Positions 8,644-17,596 of a DNA stretch of 64,000 nt are shown piece by piece. The position numbers were made by a program, and so were the translations under genes. The notes beneath the pieces were generated by a model that did not search any database, was not told the origin of the DNA, and saw only the letters and a program-made list of their open reading frames with translations. The stretch is from CAJOLV01 sp045631885 (GTDB lineage Bacteria > Bacillota_I > Bacilli_A > RFN20 > CAG-826). The stretch lies in assembly GCA_045631885.1 (NCBI GenBank), contig JAZQVN010000009.1:35572-99571 (forward strand), read 5' to 3'. Positions within the stretch are counted from its first letter, which is position 1; the number at the start of each line of letters is the position of its first letter.

Positions 8644-9856
8644 CTAGAAAGTCACCCCCATTTAATAATTCATTAATTAAAGCATCAACTTCTTCTTTAG
8701 TTGTGTAGAAATAGAAAGACGCTCTAACAGTAGCTGGTGTTTTTAAGAATTCATTTAATAACTTATCGCAGTGTTGTCCACTTCTCACCGCGATACCTTT
8801 ATAGTTAAGATATGTCGCCTCATCTTGAGAGAACACACCTGGGATATTAAAGGTTAAAATTCCACTATCGGTATTTGGGTTATAAACGATAACTTTACTA
8901 CCTTTAAGTTTTTCAACAGCATATCTTTGTAATTCAAGGTCATGCTTTTCAATTTCATCCATACCAATTTCTTGGATAAAGTCGATCGCCGCCTTTAGTC
9001 CGATGATACCAGCGACATTTTGTGTACCAGCTTCGAATTTGACTGGTGCTTCAAATGGAATTAAGTTATTTGGTTTAGTGAAAGTTTCATTCATTCCACC
9101 ACCAACAAACATTGGTTCGAGTCTATCTAACCATTCCTTTTTACCAATTAAGCAACCTATTCCGGTTGGAGCGCACATCTTGTGTCCAGAGAATGTTAAG
9201 AAATCAATATCCCAATCTTTAAAATCTGTCTTAAAATGAGGAACTGATTGAGCGCCATCAACAACACAAATTGCACCAAAAGAATGGCAAATTGCGGCAA
9301 TTTTCTTAATATCTAAGCGATATCCCATCACATTACCAACGTGAGCAAGTGATAAGACTTTGGTTCTACTATTCATTATTTCAGGAAGTCTATCTTCATC
9401 GACTCTTCCTTCTTTATCTAGTGGAGCGTAAACGATCTTGGCCCCAGTCATTTTAGAAACTTGGAACCATGGTAATAAGTTAGAAGCGTGCTCACCTTCG
9501 CTTAAAATAATTTCATCTCCCGCTTTTAAGAATTGAAGACCATACATATAGGCAACCATATTAAGTGCCATTGTGTCTCCCGCGGTAAAAACGACTTCAT
9601 TTACATCGCAGTTCACAAACTTTGCGACGGTTTCACGAGCATCTCTAATTTTTTGATCCGCCATCACGGATAAATCATAGTCACCACGGTGTGAATTTGA
9701 TGTCTCTCTTTCGTAATATTGATTCATCGCATCTAAAACACATTGTGGTTTAAATGTTGTGGAGGCATTATCAAGGAAGATTAACGGTTTTCCTTGCATC
9801 TTAATGCCGTTAGTTAACATGGGAAAATGTTTACGGATTTCATTAATATCGTACAT
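8627..9856 (-). CDS. sufS: Cysteine desulfurase SufS
   Basis: This PLP enzyme releases sulfur from cysteine for Fe-S assembly. The 409-residue protein has the PLP lysine in FSGHKMCAPTGIG and the catalytic cysteine in VRSGQHC, the short-loop arrangement of group II desulfurases. Conserved FLDNASTTFKP near the start also matches SufS. It lies 1 base downstream of sufD and overlaps sufU. Confidence 0.96.
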   Translation of the reverse strand: MYDINEIRKHFPMLTNGIKMQGKPLIFLDNASTTFKPQCVLDAMNQYYERETSNSHRGDYDLSVMADQKIRDARETVAKFVNCDVNEVVFTAGDTMALNMVAYMYGLQFLKAGDEIILSEGEHASNLLPWFQVSKMTGAKIVYAPLDKEGRVDEDRLPEIMNSRTKVLSLAHVGNVMGYRLDIKKIAAICHSFGAICVVDGAQSVPHFKTDFKDWDIDFLTFSGHKMCAPTGIGCLIGKKEWLDRLEPMFVGGGMNETFTKPNNLIPFEAPVKFEAGTQNVAGIIGLKAAIDFIQEIGMDEIEKHDLELQRYAVEKLKGSKVIVYNPNTDSGILTFNIPGVFSQDEATYLNYKGIAVRSGQHCDKLLNEFLKTPATVRASFYFYTTKEEVDALINELLNGGDFLDAYFN

Positions 9857-9857
9857 T

Positions 9858-10652
9858 TTACATTCTCCTTTCTATCAAAGATGCTATCTCTTCTTTAATT
9901 TGCTCTTCTATAAAACCATTCATAATTGGTTTCAAGTATCCATATGTAATAAGTTCTTTTGCCGCGGCTTCGCTTAGTCCACGAGAAGTTAAATAGAATA
10001 AATGTTCATCATTAATCTTACCCACGACCGCCGCATGACTAGCTTCAATATCATTCTCATCAATCTTTAATATTGGTTTAGCAATGCCGTTTGACAAAGC
10101 GTTGAACACCATGATTTTAGAATTTTGATGAGTCTTGCTTCCTTTTGAACCGTTATAAATTTGTGAGATTCCAGCGAAAACTAATTTGCCATCATCTTTA
10201 CAAACGCCATAATTATCCATCTTCGCATATGTTTCTGGAGAATTATGATTTACAGAAATATCAAAATTCTTGTTATCACCACTCGCAGATAAACTAGCTA
10301 AATGCCAATTCAAAGTGGATTCTCTATCTAATAAATTACCAATAAATTTGAAGTTTTCTTTTCCGGTTGAGAAATCAGCGAGGAATGCTTCAACATGAGA
10401 ATTTCCTTTTTCATTAATGATGATATCTACACCATCGATATTTTCTTTAGCCAAAAATGAAATGGTTAAATTGCAGTAATCACCAACATTAATTGTGATT
10501 TTTTTATCTTTAGATAAAACACCAAACAAAATATCCGCGGTAGTGGAGTTTGGGATTTCAATTAAAGATACATCTTTATCCACGATAAAATATTGTGGTT
10601 CTAAAGAATCACCTTTAATTTGATAGTTTTTATCTAAAAGAATTCTCTCCAT
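9858..10652 (-). CDS. sufD: Fe-S cluster assembly protein SufD
   Basis: SufD is the SufB-related partner in the SufBCD complex. At 264 residues it is much shorter than the 400-plus residues usual in Bacillus or E. coli. The N-terminal helical region is reduced, while the beta-helix core and the C-terminal HAAVVGKINDEHLFYLTSRG block are kept. The position between sufC and sufS fits the role. The shortening looks like natural reduction rather than a broken gene, since the frame is intact and the C-terminal interaction region is complete. Confidence 0.88.
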   Translation of the reverse strand: MERILLDKNYQIKGDSLEPQYFIVDKDVSLIEIPNSTTADILFGVLSKDKKITINVGDYCNLTISFLAKENIDGVDIIINEKGNSHVEAFLADFSTGKENFKFIGNLLDRESTLNWHLASLSASGDNKNFDISVNHNSPETYAKMDNYGVCKDDGKLVFAGISQIYNGSKGSKTHQNSKIMVFNALSNGIAKPILKIDENDIEASHAAVVGKINDEHLFYLTSRGLSEAAAKELITYGYLKPIMNGFIEEQIKEEIASLIERRM

Positions 10653-10654
10653 AT

Positions 10655-11473
10655 TTATTTAATAATTTCTTTAACTGCGCAGCTACCAATTGAAACTGAA
10701 TTCATATTTGCTTCTTCTTTTTCAATATTGATACCTAATTCAGTTTTAATAAATTCGTATCCTTCTTTATCAATGCGGTGAATGACTTCTTCTCCACCAT
10801 CGACAACGATTCGACCATTAATCATCACGACCGCGCGTTTTGGGTGTATTAAATCATATAATCTCGCGTAGTGGGAGATGACAAAAAATCCCATCCCTTT
10901 TGCTTGTTGTTCTTTAATAACATCGGAGACGATTTGGATTGCATCAACGTCTAAACCAGAGTCAATTTCATCTAACATCGCGATAGATGGTTGAAGTAAA
11001 ACCATTTGAAGAATTTCATTTCTCTTTTTCTCGCCACCACTAAATCCTTCATTTAAGGATCTAGTTGCTAAGTCAAAAGGCATATGAACTTCTTTCGTCG
11101 CTTTGTCTAGCATCTTATAGAAATTGTAGGTTGAAATTGGTTTTTCAGCTTTCGCGTTAATCGCCGCTCTTAAGAAGTCAGAATTGATAACTCCAGGAAC
11201 TTCAGATGGATTTTGCATGGCTAAAAATAAACCCATTCTGGCTCTTTCATCTGTTGTTTTAGATAAAATATCTACTCCATCAAAAGTGATAGTTCCTTGA
11301 GTGACTACATATTTTGGATGACCCATTATGACATTTAAAAGAGTGGACTTGCCGTGTCCATTAGGACCTAATAACGCAATTGTTTCATTGCTATTAATTG
11401 TAAGGTTAACACCTTTTAAAATTTCTTTTCCTTCGACTTGCGCGTGAAGGTCTTTGATTGTTAATGTAGCCAT
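10655..11473 (-). CDS. sufC: Fe-S assembly ATPase SufC
   Basis: SufC is the ABC-type ATPase that drives the SufBCD scaffold. The 272-residue protein has a Walker A motif GPNGHGKST, a signature FSGGEKKRNE, a Walker B region MLDEIDSGLD, and the conserved FFVISHYARL switch. It carries about 20 extra residues at the C-terminus, ending with two cysteine-free turns and a SIGSCAVKEIIK tail. It is the first gene of the suf run, with a GGGAG site before its ATG. Confidence 0.96.
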   Translation of the reverse strand: MATLTIKDLHAQVEGKEILKGVNLTINSNETIALLGPNGHGKSTLLNVIMGHPKYVVTQGTITFDGVDILSKTTDERARMGLFLAMQNPSEVPGVINSDFLRAAINAKAEKPISTYNFYKMLDKATKEVHMPFDLATRSLNEGFSGGEKKRNEILQMVLLQPSIAMLDEIDSGLDVDAIQIVSDVIKEQQAKGMGFFVISHYARLYDLIHPKRAVVMINGRIVVDGGEEVIHRIDKEGYEFIKTELGINIEKEEANMNSVSIGSCAVKEIIK

Positions 11474-11500
11474 AACGATTTTCTCCCAAAAACCTAAATA

Positions 11501-11530
11501 ATTCTAAACTAGTCCTAGATAAATTATCAA
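11501..11530 (-). promoter_or_regulatory. Promoter of the suf-mnmG-rsmG-soj run
   Basis: On the minus strand TTGATA (11525-11530) and TAGAAT (11501-11506) are spaced by 18 bases, about 28 bases before the sufC start. Each hexamer differs from consensus at one position. Confidence 0.5.
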
Positions 11531-11567
11531 TCAAAGTGATAACAAATATTTTCTAACTGTTGCTTTT

Positions 11568-11586
11568 CCTATTTATAAGAAATAGG
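11568..11586. repeat. Inverted repeat between the suf and prsA-like promoters
   Basis: CCTATTT (11568-11574) and AAATAGG (11580-11586) form a perfect 7-base inverted repeat with a 5-base centre. It lies in the 185-base divergent region just upstream of the plus-strand -35 box. It could be an operator or a weak hairpin; no known binding-site consensus is recognised. Confidence 0.4.
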
Positions 11587-11595
11587 TAAAAACGC

Positions 11596-11624
11596 TTGCA
11601 TTAAATTTCAATAATATTTAAGAT
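11596..11624 (+). promoter_or_regulatory. Putative promoter of the prsA-like lipoprotein gene
   Basis: TTGCAT (11596-11601) and TAAGAT (11619-11624) are spaced by 17 bases. The leader then carries an AAAAAGGAG site before the ATG at 11659. Confidence 0.45.
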
Positions 11625-11658
11625 ATTAACGCTATATTCAGAAAAAGGAGAACAAAAA

Positions 11659-13548
11659 ATGAAGAAAAGTAAACTATCCAAAGGATTAGTTACATGCTTC
11701 GTTGCCTCACTCGCATTAGCGGGTTGTAGTTCAGTTGCTGCTAAAGAGAATAGCATCCTTACCTTCAATGGTTATGATGGCACTCAATATGATTTAGTAA
11801 CTGAGTCTTTATATGCGGAATATCGTAAAGATAACAGTGTTATTTCTACCTTCTATGACAAAGTTTTAGAAGTATTAATACGCGATGCGTTCTTAAATCC
11901 AAATTCCTCATTAAAGTCTGGTACAACTTATGAAGCAATCGAAGCTCAAGCTAAATTAGATGTTGATGCCGCTAAGACAAAAGCATCTGAAAACGCTAAT
12001 GCTAACAACACATCCTACGATACAGAATGGGAATCCATCTTATCTGGAGAAGGTGTTGAAGATGAAGATGAACTCTTACAAAAGTACATCTACAACGCTG
12101 AAAGAACAGCCCTTGAAGATGCATTATATGCATCCTTAACAACCGGTGCTGCTGGCGACACACTTAAGAGAGACTGGATTGAAGGTGCTCATCCATATCA
12201 CGTCCGTCACATCTTAGCCAAAGTCGAATCTGGCACATCCGATTATACAAGAGGAACAATCACTAGTGATCAAGCCAAGAGATTATCCGATATCGGTTTA
12301 GCTTTAGGTTTAACAAACGATACATTCGGTGGTATTGCACAACGTTTAAGTGAAGACGAAGGCAGTGGTAAGTTATACGGTGATGTCGGCTTAGTGACAA
12401 ACAAAGCAACATCCACAGGTGGCTTCTCCATGGTTCCAGAATTCCAATTAGCTATCTATATTTACGATGCTATTTATAGAGGCAGAGACTTAACATCTGG
12501 CACAGGTGCCGACTTAATTCCAGAAAGAGCTTCAACAGCTTTCACAAATAAAGTCGTCAAAGTTCCATATCAAGTCTTCCAACTCTTAGCACCAGAAGCC
12601 CAAGGTGGATTTGGTGATGTCACAACCAATAAAGACAAGAGAGTTGTCGGTGAAGGTGAAGAAGCTGTCTATCCAAGAAACTTATTATGGAATAGATACC
12701 TCAACCATCACGAACCATTTGTTATTACAAATGAATCAGTTGCTGACTTATATGATGGCGCGGCCTACACATTAGATTCCGCTGGTTTAGGTACAATGTT
12801 AGCAGCGGTTAAATCTGATAAAGATGAATACGCTAAATTAGACAACAATGGTGTTGGTGATCAATTACCAGCCGCTCAAACCAAAGACTATGTCGAAGGT
12901 AAGGGTACAGGCTTTGTTGATGGCGACATCATCGGTTTAGCCGGTACAAAGATTCTCGCTGATGAAACAGGTAATCCAATCTTCGGTGTCCGTAGTGAAT
13001 ACGGTATCCACTTCATCATCATTCAAAAGAGTGCTTTTGAAGATACAGCCAGCTTAGAATCTTGGTATCAAGTCTACTCACCAAACCAAGCTGAATATCC
13101 AAAGGAAGGCGAAGTCAAATTAACATCTTATGTTAACTACGCCGGTTTCGATGAAGCCACATGGAATTCACGTGCATCCGCAGTTAAAGATGCAGTTAAA
13201 GGCTTTGATGGTACATACCAATACAGATTATTCGAAAAATTATATGCTGACGCTATTGGCAGATTCAATTTTGAAGATGATGAACAAGGCAAAGCATTAG
13301 TCGAATCAATCACCAAATACGTCACATTACAAAAAGAAAAGAGCAGTTATGACCAATCCGAAGGCTATGAACTCGCTTGGGAAAACTTCTTAGACAAATA
13401 TGACGAACAACAATTAGAACGTGAGAAATTCCAACGTGTCATCCCATGGGGATGTGCCATTGGTTTCAGCAAGACAGTTGATTACAACACTGTTAAAGAT
13501 TTATACGAAGTAGGAGGAGCATGTTATTATGGCAACAAAGTTAAGTAA
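11659..13548 (+). CDS. prsA: PrsA-like parvulin-type peptidyl-prolyl isomerase lipoprotein
   Basis: This is a predicted extracytoplasmic foldase anchored by a lipid on Cys23 (lipobox LALAGC). Residues 30-75 resemble the SurA/PrsA N-terminal segment. Residues about 178-275 match a parvulin domain: HVRHILAKVESG, then FGGIAQRLSEDEGSGK, GDVGLV, and FSMVPEFQLAIY. The closing strand of the parvulin fold (EYGIHFIIIQ) comes only at about 447-456, so some 170 residues appear to be inserted in the domain. At 629 residues it is about twice the usual PrsA size. Neighbouring HIT and YhaM genes repeat the Bacillus prsA neighbourhood and support the call. The next lipoprotein gene overlaps its end by 20 bases. 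Confidence 0.8.
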   Translation: MKKSKLSKGLVTCFVASLALAGCSSVAAKENSILTFNGYDGTQYDLVTESLYAEYRKDNSVISTFYDKVLEVLIRDAFLNPNSSLKSGTTYEAIEAQAKLDVDAAKTKASENANANNTSYDTEWESILSGEGVEDEDELLQKYIYNAERTALEDALYASLTTGAAGDTLKRDWIEGAHPYHVRHILAKVESGTSDYTRGTITSDQAKRLSDIGLALGLTNDTFGGIAQRLSEDEGSGKLYGDVGLVTNKATSTGGFSMVPEFQLAIYIYDAIYRGRDLTSGTGADLIPERASTAFTNKVVKVPYQVFQLLAPEAQGGFGDVTTNKDKRVVGEGEEAVYPRNLLWNRYLNHHEPFVITNESVADLYDGAAYTLDSAGLGTMLAAVKSDKDEYAKLDNNGVGDQLPAAQTKDYVEGKGTGFVDGDIIGLAGTKILADETGNPIFGVRSEYGIHFIIIQKSAFEDTASLESWYQVYSPNQAEYPKEGEVKLTSYVNYAGFDEATWNSRASAVKDAVKGFDGTYQYRLFEKLYADAIGRFNFEDDEQGKALVESITKYVTLQKEKSSYDQSEGYELAWENFLDKYDEQQLEREKFQRVIPWGCAIGFSKTVDYNTVKDLYEVGGACYYGNKVK

Positions 13549-15343
13549 AAAAATCATCGCCATTGCTTTATTAGGTATCTTCGGTTTAGCAGGTTGTGAC
13601 GAAGTCACTGCTTATCCAAAAAATGTCGACGATCCTGTTCTCCAACCAACAGCCGACAATAATAAGGATATCTATAACAATGAACTCAAGAGTATCTATG
13701 AAAAGATCCGTGAAGGTTCATTAGCTTCTGATGTATTAGACAAATTATTATATGAATACGCCAACAGTATGTTTGGTAGATATTCCTCTTCTTCTCCAAC
13801 TTATCTCGCTGATAAAGAGGGCGAACAATTCTTAAGAGAAGTTGCTGCTGGCAGCGACGAAGAAAAAGATGCATTCATCGCTTCTCACAAGGCTTATTGG
13901 CCAGGCGAAGAAGCCCCAACAAGCGCTGAAGATAAAGCTTTAGCTAGAGCTAAATTAGATGCGATTGCCAAATCCATTTATGGCCGTATCCAAGAAGCTT
14001 TATACAATAAGATCTCTGGTGGTGCTTATTCTAAGCACAATATCTTCTCTGAAATTGATTTCCTTGCTTCCTTATACTTTGATGGCAAGAGTGTCACCAA
14101 ATTCACAGAAGTTCAAGATGAAGATCCAACCGCAGCAAACTATGCTTATAAAGGTATCATCACCCCAGAAGTCAAAGGCAAAGAAGTCTTTGAATCCGGT
14201 ATCTTACATGAAAAATTCTACATGGACGCTGATAATAGCTATGCTATCGAAGAAAACATCGTTAGTATTTATAAGGAATTATTAACCGAACAATATATTA
14301 TCGACGAATCTTATTCCACATTAGGCCGTAGCTTTGCTCGTAAAGTTAACGTCTTATCCGTCACAGTTGATAGTGATAACAAAGCCGATGTTCCAGCTTT
14401 AGTGAACTGGGTCTTAGAAAACTACATCGCTAAGAAAGATGGAGATAACTACAGATTCGAAGGTAACGACGAAGAAGCAGTCCAAGAATTATATGGTTCC
14501 GTCTCTAACATTATGAGAGGCTTACCAAAATACTTCAGAGATGGCGACGATGAATTCGATCAAACCGCGAAAGATATCGTTGATGGCTTATATACAACCT
14601 ATGGATTATACGGTGATACAACCGCGTTAACCGGTTTAGGAAGTAACACCTTCTTAACATCCACCGAATATGGTTCATTAATGAAACAATATAACAAAAT
14701 CGATGAAGACTTAAGCTTAACCGATTCCTCTATTGAATCTTCATTCAATGGTGGCGGCGCTTACTCAATTGAACAAGGTAAGATTTATAAAGAAACCGAC
14801 ATCGAATTAAAGAAATACACAACCTCTGGTTGGTATATCAAAAATGGCGGTCTCACATCCTTACCAGATTCAATCAGAAACAGATTATTCAATATCTCTG
14901 TTGCTAACGCGTTAGACGTCACAGGCGATGATGCCTTGGTCGACCGTTTAGATTCAACATGGAGTTACGATGAAGAAAACGACATCTCTAGATATGTCGC
15001 AAAAGTCAATGGTGCGTACTTCTTAAAAGCTCAAACAGTTGAAGATAAGAATTCCAACAAAGACTTATACTTCTATGAATCCAGTTCCAACACATACTAT
15101 TTCGTCCAAATCGCTGAAGCGGTCAATCCTGCTAAATTAAGCGATGGCGACAATAGCTATGCGAAACTCTACAACGCTCAACATCAACAAGACATTGCTA
15201 CAGAAGTTTGTGAAATCGTCGGAGAAATCTCCTCCTACGGCACACTTGCTAAAGAGCACTGGCTTGAAAAGATGACTCTCGAATATCACGATCAAGTCGT
15301 CTATGATTACTTCAAAGATAATTATCCAGATTTATTTGAATAA
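13529..15343 (+). CDS. Large lipoprotein, possible PrsA-like partner
   Basis: This 604-residue protein has a lipoprotein signal peptide with Cys23 in GLAGC. It overlaps the preceding foldase gene by 20 bases; AGGAGG inside that gene serves as the ribosome-binding site, so the two are surely co-translated. The mature protein is acidic and mostly soluble, with no parvulin motif that I can see. Its first 60 mature residues (a helical stretch with YNNELKSIYEKI and VLDKLLYEYANSMFG) resemble the corresponding N-terminal segment of the upstream protein, hinting at a diverged chaperone-like paralogue. The function is unproven. Confidence 0.75.
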   Translation: MATKLSKKIIAIALLGIFGLAGCDEVTAYPKNVDDPVLQPTADNNKDIYNNELKSIYEKIREGSLASDVLDKLLYEYANSMFGRYSSSSPTYLADKEGEQFLREVAAGSDEEKDAFIASHKAYWPGEEAPTSAEDKALARAKLDAIAKSIYGRIQEALYNKISGGAYSKHNIFSEIDFLASLYFDGKSVTKFTEVQDEDPTAANYAYKGIITPEVKGKEVFESGILHEKFYMDADNSYAIEENIVSIYKELLTEQYIIDESYSTLGRSFARKVNVLSVTVDSDNKADVPALVNWVLENYIAKKDGDNYRFEGNDEEAVQELYGSVSNIMRGLPKYFRDGDDEFDQTAKDIVDGLYTTYGLYGDTTALTGLGSNTFLTSTEYGSLMKQYNKIDEDLSLTDSSIESSFNGGGAYSIEQGKIYKETDIELKKYTTSGWYIKNGGLTSLPDSIRNRLFNISVANALDVTGDDALVDRLDSTWSYDEENDISRYVAKVNGAYFLKAQTVEDKNSNKDLYFYESSSNTYYFVQIAEAVNPAKLSDGDNSYAKLYNAQHQQDIATEVCEIVGEISSYGTLAKEHWLEKMTLEYHDQVVYDYFKDNYPDLFE

Positions 15344-15357
15344 TTAATTCTTCAAAC

Positions 15358-15383
15358 AAGGAGGTCACTGTGCCTCCTTTTTT
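15358..15383 (+). terminator. Terminator after the lipoprotein pair
   Basis: AAGGAGG (15358-15364) pairs with CCTCCTT (15373-15379) around an 8-base loop, followed by a run of T. A TATAAT at 15388-15393 directly after it may serve as the -10 box of the HIT gene. Confidence 0.85.
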
Positions 15384-15422
15384 GTTATATAATTATTAGG
15401 AATAATAAGGAGCAAATAACTC

Positions 15423-15839
15423 ATGAGAGAAAAAGATGTCTTTTGTAAAATAATCGACGGGGAAATCCCTTGCTATAAAATCTATGAAGATGAAGATGTT
15501 TTAGCCTTTTTAGATATCAGCCAAGTGACTAAAGGTCACGCGCTTGTCGTGCCTAAAAAGCATTATGATAATTTCTTATCTGTCCCACATGAAGAAATGC
15601 ACAAAGTCATGGATGTCGCTCAAAGGATTGGCCAAATCGATATTAAATATCTAGGCGCGAAAGGTGTTAATATCTTAACAAACTGCTATCCCGCCGCAGG
15701 ACAAAGCGTTAATCACTTCCATGTCCATGTCATCCCAAGATATGAAGCGGGAGATGGTTTCCAAATCGAAATGAAAGAGAATAACGTTGAAGAGCTCAAT
15801 TTACCTGCTCTCGCTGACGTTATTAAAGAAAACCTATAA
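15423..15839 (+). CDS. HIT-family nucleotide hydrolase/transferase
   Basis: HIT proteins hydrolyse or transfer nucleotides from nucleoside phosphoramidates and dinucleoside polyphosphates. The 138-residue protein has the catalytic histidine triad in HFHVHVIPR near the C-terminus, preceded by GQSVN, and the usual CKIIDGEIP N-terminal strand. An AAGGAG site precedes the ATG. The gene lies beside prsA-like and yhaM genes as in Bacillus. Confidence 0.93.
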   Translation: MREKDVFCKIIDGEIPCYKIYEDEDVLAFLDISQVTKGHALVVPKKHYDNFLSVPHEEMHKVMDVAQRIGQIDIKYLGAKGVNILTNCYPAAGQSVNHFHVHVIPRYEAGDGFQIEMKENNVEELNLPALADVIKENL

Positions 15840-15857
15840 TTTATCTAATAAATTAAG

Positions 15858-15880
15858 AAAAACGGCTCAAGGCCGTTTTT
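15858..15880. terminator. Bidirectional terminator between hit and yhaM
   Basis: AAAAACGGC (15858-15866) pairs with GCCGTTTTT (15872-15880) around a 5-base loop. A-runs and T-runs on both sides suit termination of both converging transcripts. Confidence 0.85.
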
Positions 15881-15882
15881 GC

Positions 15883-16809
15883 TTATTTCTTTGGCTTATA
15901 CAATGTTCTTCCATCAAGTGGATAAATCTTTTGGGTGAATTCTCCAGGATTAACTGTTTCAAGCGCTTTAGTGACGATGGCCATTTTGCTATCCATATTA
16001 TCAATTAATGTTAATAACAACGCTTCTTTAGTCATTGGAGAGACTGGGGAACCAAATTCTGGTTTATCGTGATGCGCGAGAATCATATGTTCTAATAACA
16101 TTGGGATTTCACTTTCAATCTTTAATTCCTTCGCGGCGATTCTAAGTTCTCCCACCATTATGGAGATATGACCTAGTAATTTACCTTCTGTAGAGTAATG
16201 GTAGACAACTGGTCCTTCTAATTCGATAGTTTTACCAACATCATGAAGGAGAATACCTGTTAATAATAAATCACGATTAACTGGTTGATATTTATTCGCG
16301 AGATATTCGCCAAGATCCGCCATTGAGACGAGATGAGTTAATAATCCAGAAGAATATTCGTGATGGACAGTAACTCCCGCTGGATATGTAAATATCTTTT
16401 GAGAATATTTATTTAAAATATAGTCTAATAAAGCTCTGCAGTCTTTATCTTTAATCGATTTAACGTATTCATTAAATCTTCTTTCTAATTCTTCTCTTGG
16501 AATTGGAGGAGGAGTTAATAAAGAAACAAAATCAATATCTTCTTCATTCACTAATTGCGCTTTTAAGATTTTAAATTGAAGAGCGTCTCTATATTTAACT
16601 ACTTCACCGGTAACGAAAACGACATTACCAGGAACAAAGATATTTTCATCTTCACTATTAACTTCCCATTTTTTCGCTCCGATACTACCGGACATATCTC
16701 TTAATTCAACATTTAAATAAAATGAGCCTAAATTGTTGATGCTCTTTGTGCATGTGGCGACAAGGAACTGACCCTCAACACGCATTCCATCAGAAAAATC
16801 AGAAATCAT
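15883..16809 (-). CDS. yhaM: 3'-5' exoribonuclease YhaM family
   Basis: YhaM is a 3'-to-5' exonuclease with an N-terminal OB-fold nucleic-acid-binding domain and a C-terminal HD phosphohydrolase domain. In this 308-residue protein the OB part (about residues 10-90, with LRDMSGSIGAKKW) is followed by the HD motifs: HHEYSSGLLTH, ILLHDVGK near residue 190 and a later AHHDKPEFGSP segment. The start at 16809 has a GGAG site and overlaps the end of recX by 11 bases. Confidence 0.93.
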   Translation of the reverse strand: MISDFSDGMRVEGQFLVATCTKSINNLGSFYLNVELRDMSGSIGAKKWEVNSEDENIFVPGNVVFVTGEVVKYRDALQFKILKAQLVNEEDIDFVSLLTPPPIPREELERRFNEYVKSIKDKDCRALLDYILNKYSQKIFTYPAGVTVHHEYSSGLLTHLVSMADLGEYLANKYQPVNRDLLLTGILLHDVGKTIELEGPVVYHYSTEGKLLGHISIMVGELRIAAKELKIESEIPMLLEHMILAHHDKPEFGSPVSPMTKEALLLTLIDNMDSKMAIVTKALETVNPGEFTQKIYPLDGRTLYKPKK

Positions 16810-17596
16810 AACTATCTCCTATCAATCTACTTATATCACTATATTTATAACCCTTACTTCTCAGGTGATTAATAACCTTCTCTTTTAATTCACGACCTTC
16901 GTATTTTCTTTTATATCTGTCGTATGTCTTTTTAAAATCTATTTTTAATTTGTTATATTCGTCTTTTTCGTTTTTACTAGATATTTTGTTTAAAGCGAAA
17001 GAAGCGACTTCATGATCAAATCCACGGCTCAATAAAGCGGCGTAGATATGTCTTTTCTTCTGCTCATAAGAGTATCTTTCATATTTCTTCTCTAATGATG
17101 GGATAAGCGCAACCGCCTTTTTCTTTTCGGAAGAATCATTAAAGTGAATTTTATCAATTTCTTCTGCAAAAATGCCTTTTTTTAACAATTCTTGCTTAAT
17201 TTTATTTTTTCCAAATCCTCTTTCTTCTGCGTAGCCAAGATAATCTTCGATAAACACTTTATCGTTAATTAAGTCAATTTCTTTTAAGCGTTTAATTACG
17301 TAATCAATAGACTCTTTATCTCCACCTTTCGCGTAGAGTTTTTCTCTCATTTTCCATTCAGTGTAATGACCTTTTGAAAGGATTGATAAGGCATATTCTG
17401 ATAGTTTTTTAACCGAAGTAATCTTATTTAACGAGTCGATTTCTTTTTGATCTAACTCTTTACCTACATATAAAAAGTTTGAAGTATATGCTTCTTGAGA
17501 GATTTCTAGTTTTTCACCATCAGTAAAAGATAGAACAACGTTCTTCTTATTGACGCGGATTTTTTTAATTATCTTACCAGTTTTTCCTCTGGGCAT
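16799..17596 (-). CDS. recX: Regulatory protein RecX
   Basis: RecX modulates RecA filament growth. The protein is rich in Lys and Glu and shows the tandem three-helix repeats of RecX, with SEYALSILSKGHYTEWKMR, KLYAKGG and YAEERGFGKNKIKQELLKKG. I chose the ATG at 17596 because GAGG lies 9 bases upstream; the ATG two codons earlier (17602) is too close to that site. The length of 265 residues matches long Bacillus-type RecX. It overlaps both the upstream glycosyltransferase and yhaM. RecA is not in this window. Confidence 0.9.
   Translation of the reverse strand: MPRGKTGKIIKKIRVNKKNVVLSFTDGEKLEISQEAYTSNFLYVGKELDQKEIDSLNKITSVKKLSEYALSILSKGHYTEWKMREKLYAKGGDKESIDYVIKRLKEIDLINDKVFIEDYLGYAEERGFGKNKIKQELLKKGIFAEEIDKIHFNDSSEKKKAVALIPSLEKKYERYSYEQKKRHIYAALLSRGFDHEVASFALNKISSKNEKDEYNKLKIDFKKTYDRYKRKYEGRELKEKVINHLRSKGYKYSDISRLIGDSYDF

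Noticed and set aside
13959..14285. Open frame of 108 codons inside the second lipoprotein gene
   Set aside because: Same-strand alternative frame with no ribosome-binding site; the lipoprotein frame is continuous and has a signal peptide.
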